A stretch of 64,000 nucleotides of DNA from Burkholderia metallica (GCF_902832845.1 NZ_CADFDB010000006.1:329313-393312); one strand, 5' to 3'. Counted from the first letter of the stretch, positions 7,405-15,251 are shown. The notes: generated by a model not told the origin, from the letters alone. Numbers and translations: made by a program.

Positions 7405-8387
7405 GAACGGGTAATGCGCATTGACGCCCCGCGCTCGGCCGTTTCGACCGGGCATCCCGACTCCTCGCCCTTGCGCTCGACGCTCCACGTGTGGATCGGC
7501 CGATGCCCCGGCCGCTCCCACTCGGGCGGCATCCACAGGTGTTTCAGCCGCTGCACGACCGGCCCGGGCGCGAGCACGTCGCGCCACATGTCGACGAATT
7601 CGTGCAGATTCAATACCAGGAAGTTGTACGAACGAATCTGCTGCGTGATCCCGTAGTCGACCGGCTCCGTTTCCTCGACGTACGTGCCGAACAAGCGATC
7701 GAAGATGATCAGCACGCCGCCGTAGTTCCTGTCGATGTAACGCGGATTGCGGCCGTGGTGCGCGCGATGGTTCGACGGCGTGTCGAACACGTACTCGAAC
7801 CAGCGCGGCAACCGTCCGATCGCCTCGGTATGCACGAAATACTGGTACGCGAGATCGACCGCGAGCAGGAACAGCACGACGGCAGGCGGAATGCCGAGCC
7901 ACACCGGCGGCAGGTAGAACACGAACACGCCGACGAACGCGTTCAGCAGCGACTGCCGCATCGCGGTCGTGAAGTTCATCACTTCACCGCTGTGATGCGG
8001 CACGTGCGCGGCCCAGAACCAGCGCACGCGGTGCGACGTGCGATGAAACCAGTAGTAGCAGAACTCGACGACGACGACGATCGGCACGATCGTCGCGCCG
8101 TTCACCGGCACGTCGAACAGCCGGTGCCGATAGACCCACGCGAAGATCGCTCCCGTGAACAGGAGCCCCATCACCGTTTCGGCCACCTGATAACCGGCAC
8201 CGAGCGACAGGTTCGCGACGATCTCCTTCCAGCGAAACGGCTCGCGGCGGCCGCGCCCCGTCATCACCGCATACTCGATCGCGAACGCGATCAGGAAGAC
8301 CGGCGTCATGCCGATCAGCAGCACCTGCTTCCAGTCCACGTCGTTACCCAGGAACGCATGGAGCCACGTCATCAATTCGGTCGGCAT
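7401..8387 (-). CDS. Sterol desaturase / fatty acid hydroxylase family protein
   Basis: A 328-residue integral membrane di-iron enzyme. Hydrophobic segments at residues ~20-40, 62-85 and 97-112 are followed by the histidine clusters HRTSH, HVPHH and HRAHH that bind the two irons in the FA_hydroxylase superfamily. The predicted reaction is O2-dependent hydroxylation or desaturation of a lipid-type substrate; the substrate is unknown. ATG 8387 is used; a TTG six codons earlier is an alternative. Divergent from an AraC regulator whose promoter holds a 21-bp-spaced direct repeat, so regulation by that protein is plausible. Confidence 0.88.
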   Translation of the reverse strand: MPTELMTWLHAFLGNDVDWKQVLLIGMTPVFLIAFAIEYAVMTGRGRREPFRWKEIVANLSLGAGYQVAETVMGLLFTGAIFAWVYRHRLFDVPVNGATIVPIVVVVEFCYYWFHRTSHRVRWFWAAHVPHHSGEVMNFTTAMRQSLLNAFVGVFVFYLPPVWLGIPPAVVLFLLAVDLAYQYFVHTEAIGRLPRWFEYVFDTPSNHRAHHGRNPRYIDRNYGGVLIIFDRLFGTYVEETEPVDYGITQQIRSYNFLVLNLHEFVDMWRDVLAPGPVVQRLKHLWMPPEWERPGHRPIHTWSVERKGEESGCPVETAERGASMRITRS

Positions 8388-8445
8388 GTTCGCGGCCTCG
8401 CTCAAGAACCGACCGGCAGTATGGCCGCGCGCGGGTCGTCCCGCG

Positions 8446-8481
8446 TTGACACTTGCCGACGATTACTTGACACTTTCCGCC
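8446..8481 (+). promoter_or_regulatory. Direct repeat at 21-bp spacing, candidate AraC-type operator
   Basis: TTGACACTTGCCGAC (8446-8460) and TTGACACTTTCCGCC (8467-8481) match at 13 of 15 positions. They are offset by exactly 21 bp, two helical turns, as in direct-repeat sites bound by AraC-family proteins. The second copy ends at the base before the AraC ATG. The site lies in the divergent promoter region shared with the hydroxylase gene. Confidence 0.55.
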
Positions 8482-9528
8482 ATGCCCGCCGCCTCCCCGC
8501 TATCGACGCAGCGCATCTACTACTCGAGCACCTACGTGCGGCTGCTGTTCGACTATCTGTCCGAGCAGGGCCAGGACGCGGCGCGCGTGCTCGGCGAGGC
8601 GCGGCCGCCCGAGGACGACCGCGGGCTCACGCTGTACGCGAGCGCGCACTGGCGGCGCCTGCTCGAAAGCGCCGTGCGCGCACTCGACGATCCGCTGCTC
8701 GGCCTGCATGTCGGCCAGCGGATCACGCCCGCCCACCTCGGCGCGCTCGGCTACGCGCTGCATGCGTGCCGCGATGCCGGCGCCGCACTCGCGCGCTGGC
8801 AGCAATACGAGCACCTGATCGCGAACGTCGCGCGCATGGAAGTGCGGGTCGGGCCGACGTCGGTCGCGATCGAATGGCACGACGCACCCGAGCCGCTCGG
8901 CCCGCTCGTCGACGAAGTCGCGCTCACGGCCATCGTCCAGTTCGCGCGCAACATCACCGGCACGCGTCACGGGCCCGACGAAGTCTGCTTCGTGCATCCG
9001 CCGCCCGGCGACACGCAACCGTACCTCGACTATTTCGGCTGCCCGGTACGGTTCGGCGAACCGGTGAACCGCCTCGCGTTTCCGCTGCACCTGCTCACCC
9101 AACCGCTGCGCCAGCCGGACGACGCGCTGCTGCAGATGATGGAGCGCCAGGCGGGCGCGCTGCTTGCCGAGCTGCGGCAGACGAACGATCTCGAACAGTC
9201 GGTGCGCGAAGCCGTCGCGCGCCTGCTGACGCAAGGCGACGCGAGCATCGAACAGATCGCGTCGGATCTGCACGTGTCGTCGCGCACGCTGCATCGCCGG
9301 CTTGCCGAACTCGGGCTCAACTTCCGGACCCTGCGCGAAGACACGCGGCGGCGGCTCGCGATCGACCACCTGAACGATCCGCGGCTGACGCTCGCGGAAG
9401 TCGCATGGCTGCTCGGCTATTCGGAACACAGCGCATTCACGCGCGCCTTTCGGCGCTGGACCGGCGAATCGCCGCAGCAATGGCGCAGCCGGCAACCGGC
9501 GCGGGCAGCGAACGTCGCGCGCGGTTGA
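8482..9528 (+). CDS. AraC-family regulator with Arabinose_bd-type N-terminal domain
   Basis: A 348-residue regulator of the OruR/ArgR-like AraC subgroup. The first ~200 residues form the hydrophobic effector domain typical of this group, with LLGLHVGQRITPAHLGALGY and the later CFVHPPPGD segment. The C-terminal domain has two HTHs: SIEQIASDLHVSSRTLHRRL and TLAEVAWLLGYSEHSAFTRA followed by FRRWTGESPQQWR. ATG 8482 matches the usual start of the subgroup and lies immediately after a direct repeat that may allow autoregulation. Divergent from the hydroxylase gene; effector unknown. Confidence 0.9.
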   Translation: MPAASPLSTQRIYYSSTYVRLLFDYLSEQGQDAARVLGEARPPEDDRGLTLYASAHWRRLLESAVRALDDPLLGLHVGQRITPAHLGALGYALHACRDAGAALARWQQYEHLIANVARMEVRVGPTSVAIEWHDAPEPLGPLVDEVALTAIVQFARNITGTRHGPDEVCFVHPPPGDTQPYLDYFGCPVRFGEPVNRLAFPLHLLTQPLRQPDDALLQMMERQAGALLAELRQTNDLEQSVREAVARLLTQGDASIEQIASDLHVSSRTLHRRLAELGLNFRTLREDTRRRLAIDHLNDPRLTLAEVAWLLGYSEHSAFTRAFRRWTGESPQQWRSRQPARAANVARG

Positions 9529-9602
9529 GTGCGACGCGCAGGCGTGCCGCCGACGAACTCGCGTCCGCCCGCGCGGTCGAACGGGCATCGCCGGAGAATC
9601 CC

Positions 9603-9908
9603 ATGAAACGCATTGCCGCTGCCGCCATCCTGACCCTGCTGGCCGCCTTCAGCTTGCCGGCCGCCGCCGGTGCGCCATCGGGCAGCGCCGGGCCGGCTCC
9701 CGTTCAGGCGCACGGGAAAAACTGCGTCCCGTCCCGCGACGCGATGCGCGACACCCGCTCGCCGTCGAAGGCGCCGCCGATCCGCGTATGCGTGGGCGAT
9801 TCCGATACGCAACTGAACCTGCCGTGGTTCCTGACCGATGTCCTCACCGCCGTGGACACCCATCAGTCGGGCGGCGACCTGCTCCGCAAGATGCGCGACG
9901 ATTTCTGA
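9603..9908 (+). CDS. Small secreted hypothetical protein (101 aa)
   Basis: GGAGAATCCC precedes the ATG. The N-terminus MKRIAAAAILTLLAAFSLPA is a clear Sec signal peptide with likely cleavage after AAAGA or nearby. The mature part has two cysteines (KNCVPS and RVCVGD) that could form one disulfide, followed by a TQLNLPWFLTDVLTAVDTHQ amphipathic region. No family is recognised. It follows the AraC regulator by 74 bases on the same strand and might be cotranscribed with it. Confidence 0.6.
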   Translation: MKRIAAAAILTLLAAFSLPAAAGAPSGSAGPAPVQAHGKNCVPSRDAMRDTRSPSKAPPIRVCVGDSDTQLNLPWFLTDVLTAVDTHQSGGDLLRKMRDDF

Positions 9909-9943
9909 ATCGCGGCTCCCACGACGCGCCGGCGCCGTACCGT

Positions 9944-10240
9944 TCACTCGCCGTCGGACGCCTGCAGCACCTGAATGAACGTGCCGACCATGCCGGCCCA
10001 CATCGCAGGGTCGGCAATGCTGCGCAGCAGCGCGAGCAATTCCTTTCGCTCACCTTTCGAAAGCGGCCCGTGTTCACCGCTGACGGTGTTGTAGCGCGGC
10101 GTACCGCGCGAAGCGAGCGCGCGGTCGAGCACGTAGTGACGGGCCTGCCGGTTCACGTCGATCCGGATCCACAGCGACCCGCCATCGGCTGCGGCTGCAC
10201 CATCGGTCACGGTGACCGTGGGCACGGTATTTTTTTCCAT
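9944..10240 (-). CDS. Hypothetical protein (98 aa)
   Basis: Starts at ATG 10240 with CGGAG eight bases upstream. The sequence has a short beta-rich half (SLWIRIDVNRQARHYVLDRA) and a helical C-terminal half (LSKGERKELLALLRSIADPA) ending at QASDGE. No cysteines or signal peptide are seen. No family is recognised. It is convergent with the small secreted protein gene and divergent from the candidate small RNA. Confidence 0.55.
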   Translation of the reverse strand: MEKNTVPTVTVTDGAAAADGGSLWIRIDVNRQARHYVLDRALASRGTPRYNTVSGEHGPLSKGERKELLALLRSIADPAMWAGMVGTFIQVLQASDGE

Positions 10241-10352
10241 CCCGACGCTCCGGACGCGCAAGAGTGTTTCTTTTTGAGACACAATCACAAAAGTACACGC
10301 ATCGTTGAATAACAATATTTCGCAATAGCTCGTCACATCTTATACTTGCGGC

Positions 10353-10423
10353 GCACCATCCTCGTGCCAAGAGACGGTGTTCTTTCATCCCGGCCGCACG
10401 ACCCTGCGGCCGGGGTTTTTTTC
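10353..10423 (+). ncRNA. Candidate small RNA of about 70 nt
   Basis: A near-consensus -10 box TATACT lies at 10341-10346, with a weak TTCGCA at the -35 position (10319-10324). A first hairpin follows at 10354-10379 (CACC-a-TC paired with GA-c-GGTG), then an unpaired TTCTTTCAT linker, then a strong intrinsic terminator. No start codon with a ribosome site occurs in this stretch and the next gene begins about 230 bases later. This is the promoter-hairpin-linker-terminator organisation of an independent small RNA. Expression is not shown by sequence alone. Confidence 0.5.
10390..10423 (+). terminator. Strong rho-independent terminator
   Basis: Ten-bp GC-rich stem CCCGGCCGCA / TGCGGCCGGG with six-base loop CGACCC, followed by G and seven T residues. 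It ends the candidate small RNA. No coding gene ends upstream on this strand within 480 bases. Confidence 0.85.
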
Positions 10424-10654
10424 GGTCCGCTACGCCTGCCTGCGCCGTGTGCGCACGTTCATGGAGGCAAGCCGCCGAAATGAATGGCCGATCGCAACGG
10501 GGCTGCGGCACCTCCCGTCGCGACCGTAGAATCGCTCGTATCGCGATACCGGCGCGCCCAACGCCCGACCCGGGCATCACGCGTGCGCGCCGTTCGTATG
10601 TCGACCGGTTCGACTTGCCTCTTTCTATACACAACACCAAAGGCAACCGCGGGA

Positions 10655-12229
10655 ATGTCGGCGTTCACGCCAGGCTCGAAGGCAGTTTTCCAGCGCAGCG
10701 GTGCGTGGCCGCGAGTCGTCTTTTTCGTCATAGTAATCGTTTGCGTGCTCGTGCCCGCCTGCGCGATCGTGCTGGCCGACCGCTACGCGCGCGATACCGT
10801 CACCCGGCATGAACGAGTCGTCGCGGACGACATCGTCGCCTCGGTGGACCGCATCCTCGACGGCGCACGCCTGCGACATGTGGACGAGCTGACCGCGCTC
10901 GTCGGGCAGCCATGCCCGGCAGTCTTCCGGACGCTCGCCGAGATCGCCACGCGCCTGCGCTACCTGCGCGCCGTCGCGCTGGTGCACGACGGCCGCGTCA
11001 TGTGCTCGTCGGCACTGGGGTCGATCGACTTGCCGCTCGGCGCATACACGCACGAGCCCGAACCCGGATCGACGCTCGTCACGCTGCTGCGCCAGACGCC
11101 GTTCCAGCAGGGCATCCCGGTGCTGCCCGTGTTCTACGCCACCGCGCCCGGTGCGGGTGTGCTCTACCTGATCGAAGGCGACTACGTGGCCGACGCGCTC
11201 GCGCACGGCGCGCGCTACGGGACGGAAACCGCGACGCTGTCGATCGCGGGATCGGGCCATCTCGATCAGCGCGGGAAGTTTTCGCCGGAATCAGCCGTGG
11301 AACCCGCAGGCGGAAGCAGGATCGTGTCGCCTCACTGGCCGTTCACGGTGCAGGTTGCCGCATCCGCACAGCATGCGTCGCAGGTCCGGCAGCGCTATCG
11401 GCTGATCGGCATCACGATCGCACTGCTGGCGGACGGCCTCATGATCGCGGCCTACCTGCTGGCGATGGCGCCGCGCCGCCTGCTGCTGAAAGCCGTGCGC
11501 AACGCACTCAGGCGCGACGAACTCCATGTCGTGTACCAGCCGATCGTCGATGTCGACACGCGCAGGACCGTCGGTGTCGAGGCGCTGCTGCGCTGGCAGC
11601 ATCCCAAGTGGGGGGCGATCAGCCCGGCCGCGTTCATTCCGCAGGTCGAATCGAGCACGGTGCTGCCGAAAATCACCGAGTTCGTGCTGCGGACAGCGGT
11701 GTCGGAGCTGTCCGCGCTGACGCCGTCCGCACCGCTGCGCATCGCCGTCAACATCGCGCCGAAGGATCTCGAGCGCACGCGGTTCGTGTCCGTCGTCGAG
11801 GACGCGATCCGCGCGCTGCCGTCGGGCTTTACGCTGGTGCTCGAAGTGACCGAGCGCATCCTGCTCGAGAAGAACCCGCGGACCACCGCGATCTTCCATG
11901 CGCTGCGGGCAAAAGGCGCGCAGTTCGCGATCGACGATTTCGGCACGCATCACAGCAATCTCGACATGCTGTCGCGCTTTCCGTTCGACTACGTGAAGAT
12001 CGATCGCCAGTTCGTGTCGCAACTGAACGGCGGCAGCGCAGGGTTGATCGAGGGGATCGCGTCCGTTGCGCACCACTACGATCTGAAGATCATCGCGGAG
12101 GGCGTGGAGACCGAAGTGCAGCATCGCGCGCTGCATGCGGTCGGGATTCAGTATGCGCAGGGATATCTGTATCAGCGGCCCCAGCGCATGGAGCATTTGA
12201 AGCAGGATTTCGTGCGGATGTCGGCGTAG
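10655..12229 (+). CDS. CSS-motif EAL-domain c-di-GMP phosphodiesterase
   Basis: A 524-residue membrane protein. TM1 spans ~20-42. A periplasmic CSS-motif domain follows, with Cys87 and the signature MCSS (Cys117). TM2 spans ~249-271, then a C-terminal EAL domain. The catalytic residues look complete: EALLRW (309-314), the N in AVNIAP, EVTE, the DDFG loop, KIDRQF and AEGVE. Family knowledge: EAL domains hydrolyse cyclic di-GMP to pGpG, and in CSS proteins periplasmic thiol redox state controls activity. An earlier in-frame ATG at 10598 is possible, but neither start has a strong ribosome site. The gene stands alone downstream of the candidate small RNA. Confidence 0.88.
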   Translation: MSAFTPGSKAVFQRSGAWPRVVFFVIVIVCVLVPACAIVLADRYARDTVTRHERVVADDIVASVDRILDGARLRHVDELTALVGQPCPAVFRTLAEIATRLRYLRAVALVHDGRVMCSSALGSIDLPLGAYTHEPEPGSTLVTLLRQTPFQQGIPVLPVFYATAPGAGVLYLIEGDYVADALAHGARYGTETATLSIAGSGHLDQRGKFSPESAVEPAGGSRIVSPHWPFTVQVAASAQHASQVRQRYRLIGITIALLADGLMIAAYLLAMAPRRLLLKAVRNALRRDELHVVYQPIVDVDTRRTVGVEALLRWQHPKWGAISPAAFIPQVESSTVLPKITEFVLRTAVSELSALTPSAPLRIAVNIAPKDLERTRFVSVVEDAIRALPSGFTLVLEVTERILLEKNPRTTAIFHALRAKGAQFAIDDFGTHHSNLDMLSRFPFDYVKIDRQFVSQLNGGSAGLIEGIASVAHHYDLKIIAEGVETEVQHRALHAVGIQYAQGYLYQRPQRMEHLKQDFVRMSA

Positions 12230-12325
12230 CGGCGTTGCCCTGGGCCCGTTCGCCAGCCTGTCGCTGCGCGATCGCGATGCCGATGAACAGGGAACGCGAG
12301 TGCCGGCCGTGAGAGCGCAACCCGC

Positions 12326-12640
12326 TCAGACATGTTCCCGAAGATAGCGGATGCACTTCATCCGCACACTCGAGCGATCTGCCAGCGCATCGGGTGGAGC
12401 ATCCGCCTCCGCCAGTTCGGCATTGCCGACCGGGCGGACCGACTTCGCGATCTGAAGAGAAGCATGGCCTATCCAGACACGATCGCGCCAGTCACATTTC
12501 GCACGATGGATCACCAGCCACCCTTGCAGCGATTCGACGAGTTGAAACGGCGACAGCCACTCGCGATTCTGCCTTTGCGTGACGAGTTGCAGCACCACCA
12601 GGAAATACAGCAGATCCACGTACTTCGTCGCGACGCGCAT
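12326..12640 (-). CDS. Hypothetical protein (104 aa)
   Basis: Last gene of a minus-strand series of very small genes. From ATG 12640 the protein begins MRVATKYVDLLYFLVVLQLV, a hydrophobic possibly membrane-associated helix. It continues with a polar part including WLSPFQLVESLQGWLVIHRA and ends KCIRYLREHV. No family is recognised. Codon use is less GC3-biased than that of neighbours. The overlapping plus-strand frame was judged less likely because this strand continues the operon. Confidence 0.45.
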   Translation of the reverse strand: MRVATKYVDLLYFLVVLQLVTQRQNREWLSPFQLVESLQGWLVIHRAKCDWRDRVWIGHASLQIAKSVRPVGNAELAEADAPPDALADRSSVRMKCIRYLREHV

Positions 12641-12690
12641 GGTTGGTCTTTTGGTTGACGATGCCCGCGGGTGTGTGTGCCGTCGCCAGC

Positions 12691-12897
12691 TCATCCCTGG
12701 ATGCTGAGCGCTTTCTCGATCGCGGCAATCAACTTGAACGCATCGTCGCGTCCGATCAGAAAACCCCGGCTGGTGTACTCGCATCCGAACGCGTAGAAGC
12801 TCGGCAGCAGCGTCACCATGTCCTTCGTCCGATCGAGATCGACTTCGCATTTCGTCAGGGGGAAAAACGGGGGTACCTCCGCCGGCAGGTTGTACAC
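12691..12897 (-). CDS. Small hypothetical protein (68 aa) downstream of rpsU
   Basis: Starts at GTG 12897 with AGGAGCGCATC directly upstream. The sequence MYNLPAEVPPFFPLTKCEVD and the ending GRDDAFKLIAAIEKALSIQG suggest a compact cytosolic protein without signal or membrane segment. Only nine bases separate it from the rpsU stop, so the two are very likely cotranscribed and possibly translationally coupled. Function unknown. Confidence 0.6.
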   Translation of the reverse strand: MYNLPAEVPPFFPLTKCEVDLDRTKDMVTLLPSFYAFGCEYTSRGFLIGRDDAFKLIAAIEKALSIQG

Positions 12898-12906
12898 GAT
12901 GCGCTC

Positions 12907-13119
12907 CTAGTACATCTTGCGCGGCGGCAACATGCGCTTCGCCCGCAGACGCTGCCTGGCGACGGCGCTCGCCTTTTTCCGCTTGCGTTCCGTCGTGGGC
13001 TTTTCATAGCCGGTGCGACTGCGCAACTCCCGAATCAGCCCGGTTTTCTCGATGGTGCGACGGAATCGTCGCAGCGCGACATCGATCGGCTCATTGATCT
13101 TCAGCGTAACGGTCGTCAT
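12907..13119 (-). CDS. rpsU: 30S ribosomal protein S21
   Basis: A 70-residue protein matching S21 from end to end: [20 protein letters not shown] at the N-terminus, then [20 protein letters not shown] and a basic tail with RLRAKRM. S21 binds near the 3' end of 16S rRNA and affects mRNA initiation. Burkholderia usually carries a housekeeping rpsU elsewhere next to dnaG/rpoD-type genes. Here the gene lies instead among small unknown genes near a cold-shock gene, so this is likely an accessory paralogue producing specialised ribosomes. Confidence 0.95.
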   Translation of the reverse strand: MTTVTLKINEPIDVALRRFRRTIEKTGLIRELRSRTGYEKPTTERKRKKASAVARQRLRAKRMLPPRKMY

Positions 13120-13153
13120 GGTTATCCTGTTTTTCGAATGGTTGAACGGAGGC

Positions 13154-13363
13154 CTAGCCGAGTCGCGTCATGACGGCGCTCGCTATCTCGTCGGACTCGA
13201 ACTCCGAATATCCGGCCCCGATCGTCAATGCGCGTACCGCCACGAACATCTGTAGCTCCTGCTGATGGCACCGTGCTGAATCGCCTATTCCGGCGGGCAG
13301 GACGGCGTCGGTCCGAATGACCTCATTCCGCCTGATCAAACCGAGCAGTTCGTCGATGATCAT
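13154..13363 (-). CDS. Small hypothetical protein (69 aa) upstream of rpsU
   Basis: ATG 13363 is preceded by GGAGG. The protein [20 protein letters not shown] continues to [20 protein letters not shown] and ends at SAVMTRLG; it is acidic overall with a single cysteine. No signal peptide or known domain is seen. It is 34 bases upstream of rpsU on the same strand and is probably cotranscribed with it. Confidence 0.55.
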   Translation of the reverse strand: MIIDELLGLIRRNEVIRTDAVLPAGIGDSARCHQQELQMFVAVRALTIGAGYSEFESDEIASAVMTRLG

Positions 13364-13410
13364 TTAGACCTCCAAATTGAAGACACACCGTGGTGCTTCG
13401 ACGGTTCACG

Positions 13411-13689
13411 TCAAGGCGTACCGGAAAGGAACCCTTGTTTGTCGCGATTGTCGTCGATGAAGTTTTCCGCGTAGCGCACCGAAGCACGACGCGCATCGCC
13501 GGCGCTACCGAACGGGCCGTTGTCGCGCAACCTGAACGTCTGGCTGGACGTCGACGTATCGCCGCGCAGGCAAATCTTGACCGCCGCATCGAAGCCGGCA
13601 TCGTAGTTGTGCGAGCAGCCATCCGGCGCCGACACGTGGGGATAAATCAGTGGATAGATCTCGAATCCACGGTAGATATGCATGCTCAT
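13411..13689 (-). CDS. Hypothetical protein (92 aa), first gene of rpsU unit
   Basis: Starts at ATG 13689 with AGGAG seven bases upstream. The protein opens MSMHIYRGFEIYPLIYPHVS, followed by an HNYDAGFDAAVKICLRGDTS beta-rich core and the ending ENFIDDNRDKQGFLSG. It resembles the small YfhO/DUF-like beta proteins of Burkholderia stress loci, but no family is assigned. It is the first of five close minus-strand genes, so its upstream region (13690-13900) likely carries the promoter. Confidence 0.55.
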   Translation of the reverse strand: MSMHIYRGFEIYPLIYPHVSAPDGCSHNYDAGFDAAVKICLRGDTSTSSQTFRLRDNGPFGSAGDARRASVRYAENFIDDNRDKQGFLSGTP

Positions 13690-14100
13690 GACAGGCTCCT
13701 GACGTTCGGCCGCGACACATCGCACGGGCGAACACAGCCGGCCGGCATCCCGGTTGCGGGGCGGGCCAGGGGGATGAAAGGGACAACGTTGCAGCGCGGA
13801 GGCGGGGCGATGCAGCAGCGGATAGCGGGAGGAGCGAACGACCGGACGACGCGGTTCGATCGGATGGACCCATCATACGCGCATCGCCTGCCGAGCGCCC
13901 GACTTATTCCGGATTACGCACGACCGCGCAGGACAGCGCACGGCGATCCCGGCACACGCACGACCTCGGGCTGCGACGTATCGAGCGAAGGGCGCCGTCT
14001 GGTCCGGACGAAGGCGGCCGCGATCCGGCCGCCGTCGCGCATCGCGTTCGTGGCGAAGCGGGCGGTAGCCGCCTTTCGTCGTACGGGAGGGGTCCGATCG
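13690..14100. other. Intergenic stretch without a supported gene
   Basis: A 411-base GC-rich gap. Several open frames exist on both strands but lack ribosome sites and consist of Arg/Ala/Pro-rich shadow peptides. The part near 13700-13800 is where the promoter of the rpsU unit should lie. A GGCGGTAGCCGCC palindrome with a short T-run lies near 14065-14085 and may be a weak terminator. Nothing else is recognised. Confidence 0.4.
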
Positions 14101-14256
14101 CTATTGCGCAGCCGGCGTGCGTTTGGTCGAACGCGATTGCGTGGCCGAGGCCGGCGTGGGCGGCACCCAGTTCAGTGCCGTACCGAGCCTGGGCAGCATC
14201 ATGGCCTGCTTGATGCGCGGCGGCGCCTTGTTGCTGCGGGATTGAATTCGGGTCAT
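14101..14256 (-). CDS. Small basic hypothetical protein (51 aa)
   Basis: A strong CAGGAGAG site sits seven bases upstream of ATG 14256. The product MTRIQSRSNKAPPRIKQAMM continues to LPRLGTALNWVPPTPASATQ and ends in SRSTKRTPAAQ. It is strongly basic and has no acidic residue, which suggests nucleic-acid or ribosome contact, though this is inference. It lies downstream of the cold-shock gene on the same strand and may be part of its transcript. Confidence 0.5.
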   Translation of the reverse strand: MTRIQSRSNKAPPRIKQAMMLPRLGTALNWVPPTPASATQSRSTKRTPAAQ

Positions 14257-14362
14257 GCGGACTCTCCTGGTGCGCCGCGTGCACGATCGGACGAGCGCGG
14301 CTCGTCCGGTCATGCACGTGCTGCGAAGGCGGTTGACGCATCGGCCTTCACGCGGATTCGGC

Positions 14363-14406
14363 ATCCCGATGCGAAACGGCCGGCCCTGGCGGGCCTGCAT
14401 CGGGAT
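14363..14406 (-). other. Long hairpin between cold-shock gene and 51-aa gene
   Basis: ATCCCGATGC (14363-14372) and GCATCGGGAT (14397-14406) form a perfect 10-bp stem enclosing a GC-rich 24-base loop that can itself pair (GGCCGGCCCTGGCGGGCC region). A second stem, GAAGCGGC / GCCGCTTC (14440-14463), lies closer to the cold-shock stop codon. Neither has a good T-run on the minus strand, so they may be mRNA-stabilising or weak terminator structures. Confidence 0.35.
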
Positions 14407-14489
14407 ACGTGGCGCCCGCGACAACGGCGCGGGGCGCAAGAAGCGGCGGTGACGTGCCGCTTCGTGAACGAGGCGAAACGCTCAGGCGA

Positions 14490-14693
14490 TTACAGCGGGG
14501 TAATGTTCGACGCCTGCAGGCCCTTGGGGCCGTTCTTCACTTCGTAGCTGACTTTCTGGCCTTCGGCGAGCGTCTTGAAGCCGTCGCCGCGAATCTCGGA
14601 GAAGTGCGCGAACAGATCGTCGCCGCCCTTGTCGGGCGTGATGAAGCCGAAGCCCTTGCTATCGTTGAACCACTTGACGGTACCGGTATCCAT
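14490..14693 (-). CDS. Cold-shock protein (CspA family)
   Basis: A 67-residue single cold-shock domain. RNP-1 is KGFGFITP and RNP-2 is DLFAHFSEI. The start [20 protein letters not shown] at ATG 14693 is preceded by CAGGAGATCC, and the protein ends [10 protein letters not shown]. Csp proteins bind single-stranded RNA and DNA and act as RNA chaperones. A sigma-70-like promoter and a ~134-nt leader lie upstream, as expected of thermoregulated csp mRNAs. Confidence 0.95.
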   Translation of the reverse strand: MDTGTVKWFNDSKGFGFITPDKGGDDLFAHFSEIRGDGFKTLAEGQKVSYEVKNGPKGLQASNITPL

Positions 14694-14862
14694 GTTGGAT
14701 CTCCTGAAAATGGACGAGCAAATGCGCCCCAAGCGGACGCGGGAAATGGATCAAGGAGGGAGAGGACAACGAATACCGCAGGCTGCGGTCGATGATGAGC
14801 AGCAATCGCGCTTCTTGAAGACTTCAGCAAGCGACAGTACGTGCCATCACAGAGTGTGTCAA
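14694..14862 (-). promoter_or_regulatory. cspA-type promoter and long 5' leader
   Basis: On the minus strand a consensus -35 TTGACA (14857-14862) is followed after exactly 17 bases by TACTGT (14834-14839), placing transcription start near 14827. The resulting leader of about 134 nt before ATG 14693 is comparable in length to the structured leaders of cold-inducible csp genes. Thermosensing is inference. Confidence 0.6.
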
Positions 14863-14966
14863 GCGCTTTCGACGAGGGGCAGACCACGCGGCAGCGGGCC
14901 GGCACTCGCCGTTCGATGCCCGGACTGGAGAAGCGGGCGCCGACCGCAGACATTCCTGCGACCCCG

Positions 14967-15251
14967 TCAGAGGGTGGCCAGCAAACGCAGTTGATGCTCG
15001 GTCTCGGTTCCATTGATCAGCGCAAAGAACCCGGTTTCCCGACGCTCGACCACCGACAGGCCCTCGGCAGCGGAGAAGACGTTCCACGCGACGTCGTCGA
15101 CATGGGCGAACCCGCCGCGCGCTCGCGCAAACGCATGCAGCAACGGGCTGGCCTGGCGGCGCAGCACCAGACGGTCCGCATTCAATACATAGGGGGGCGA
15201 GCCGGCACGCAGGACGAGATAGCAGGGAATGGAGCTGTGATCGATTTTCAT
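14967..15251 (-). CDS. Hypothetical protein (94 aa)
   Basis: From ATG 15251 the product begins MKIDHSSIPCYLVLRAGSPP and continues with ADRLVLRRQASPLLHAFARA, ending GTETEHQLRLLATL. It is predicted cytosolic with mixed alpha/beta content. No family is recognised. The ribosome site is weak (CGGCGG). It lies upstream of the cold-shock gene on the same strand but is separated from it by that gene's own promoter. Divergent from DNA polymerase II. Confidence 0.5.
   Translation of the reverse strand: MKIDHSSIPCYLVLRAGSPPYVLNADRLVLRRQASPLLHAFARARGGFAHVDDVAWNVFSAAEGLSVVERRETGFFALINGTETEHQLRLLATL

Noticed and set aside
7491-9602. Long plus-strand frame across the hydroxylase and AraC genes
   Set aside because: Only its last 101 codons (9603-9908), with their own ribosome site and signal peptide, look real; the rest is antisense or out-of-frame shadow.
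12332-12658. Plus-strand 108-codon frame opposite the 104-aa gene
   Set aside because: No ribosome site; the minus-strand frame continues the small-gene series.
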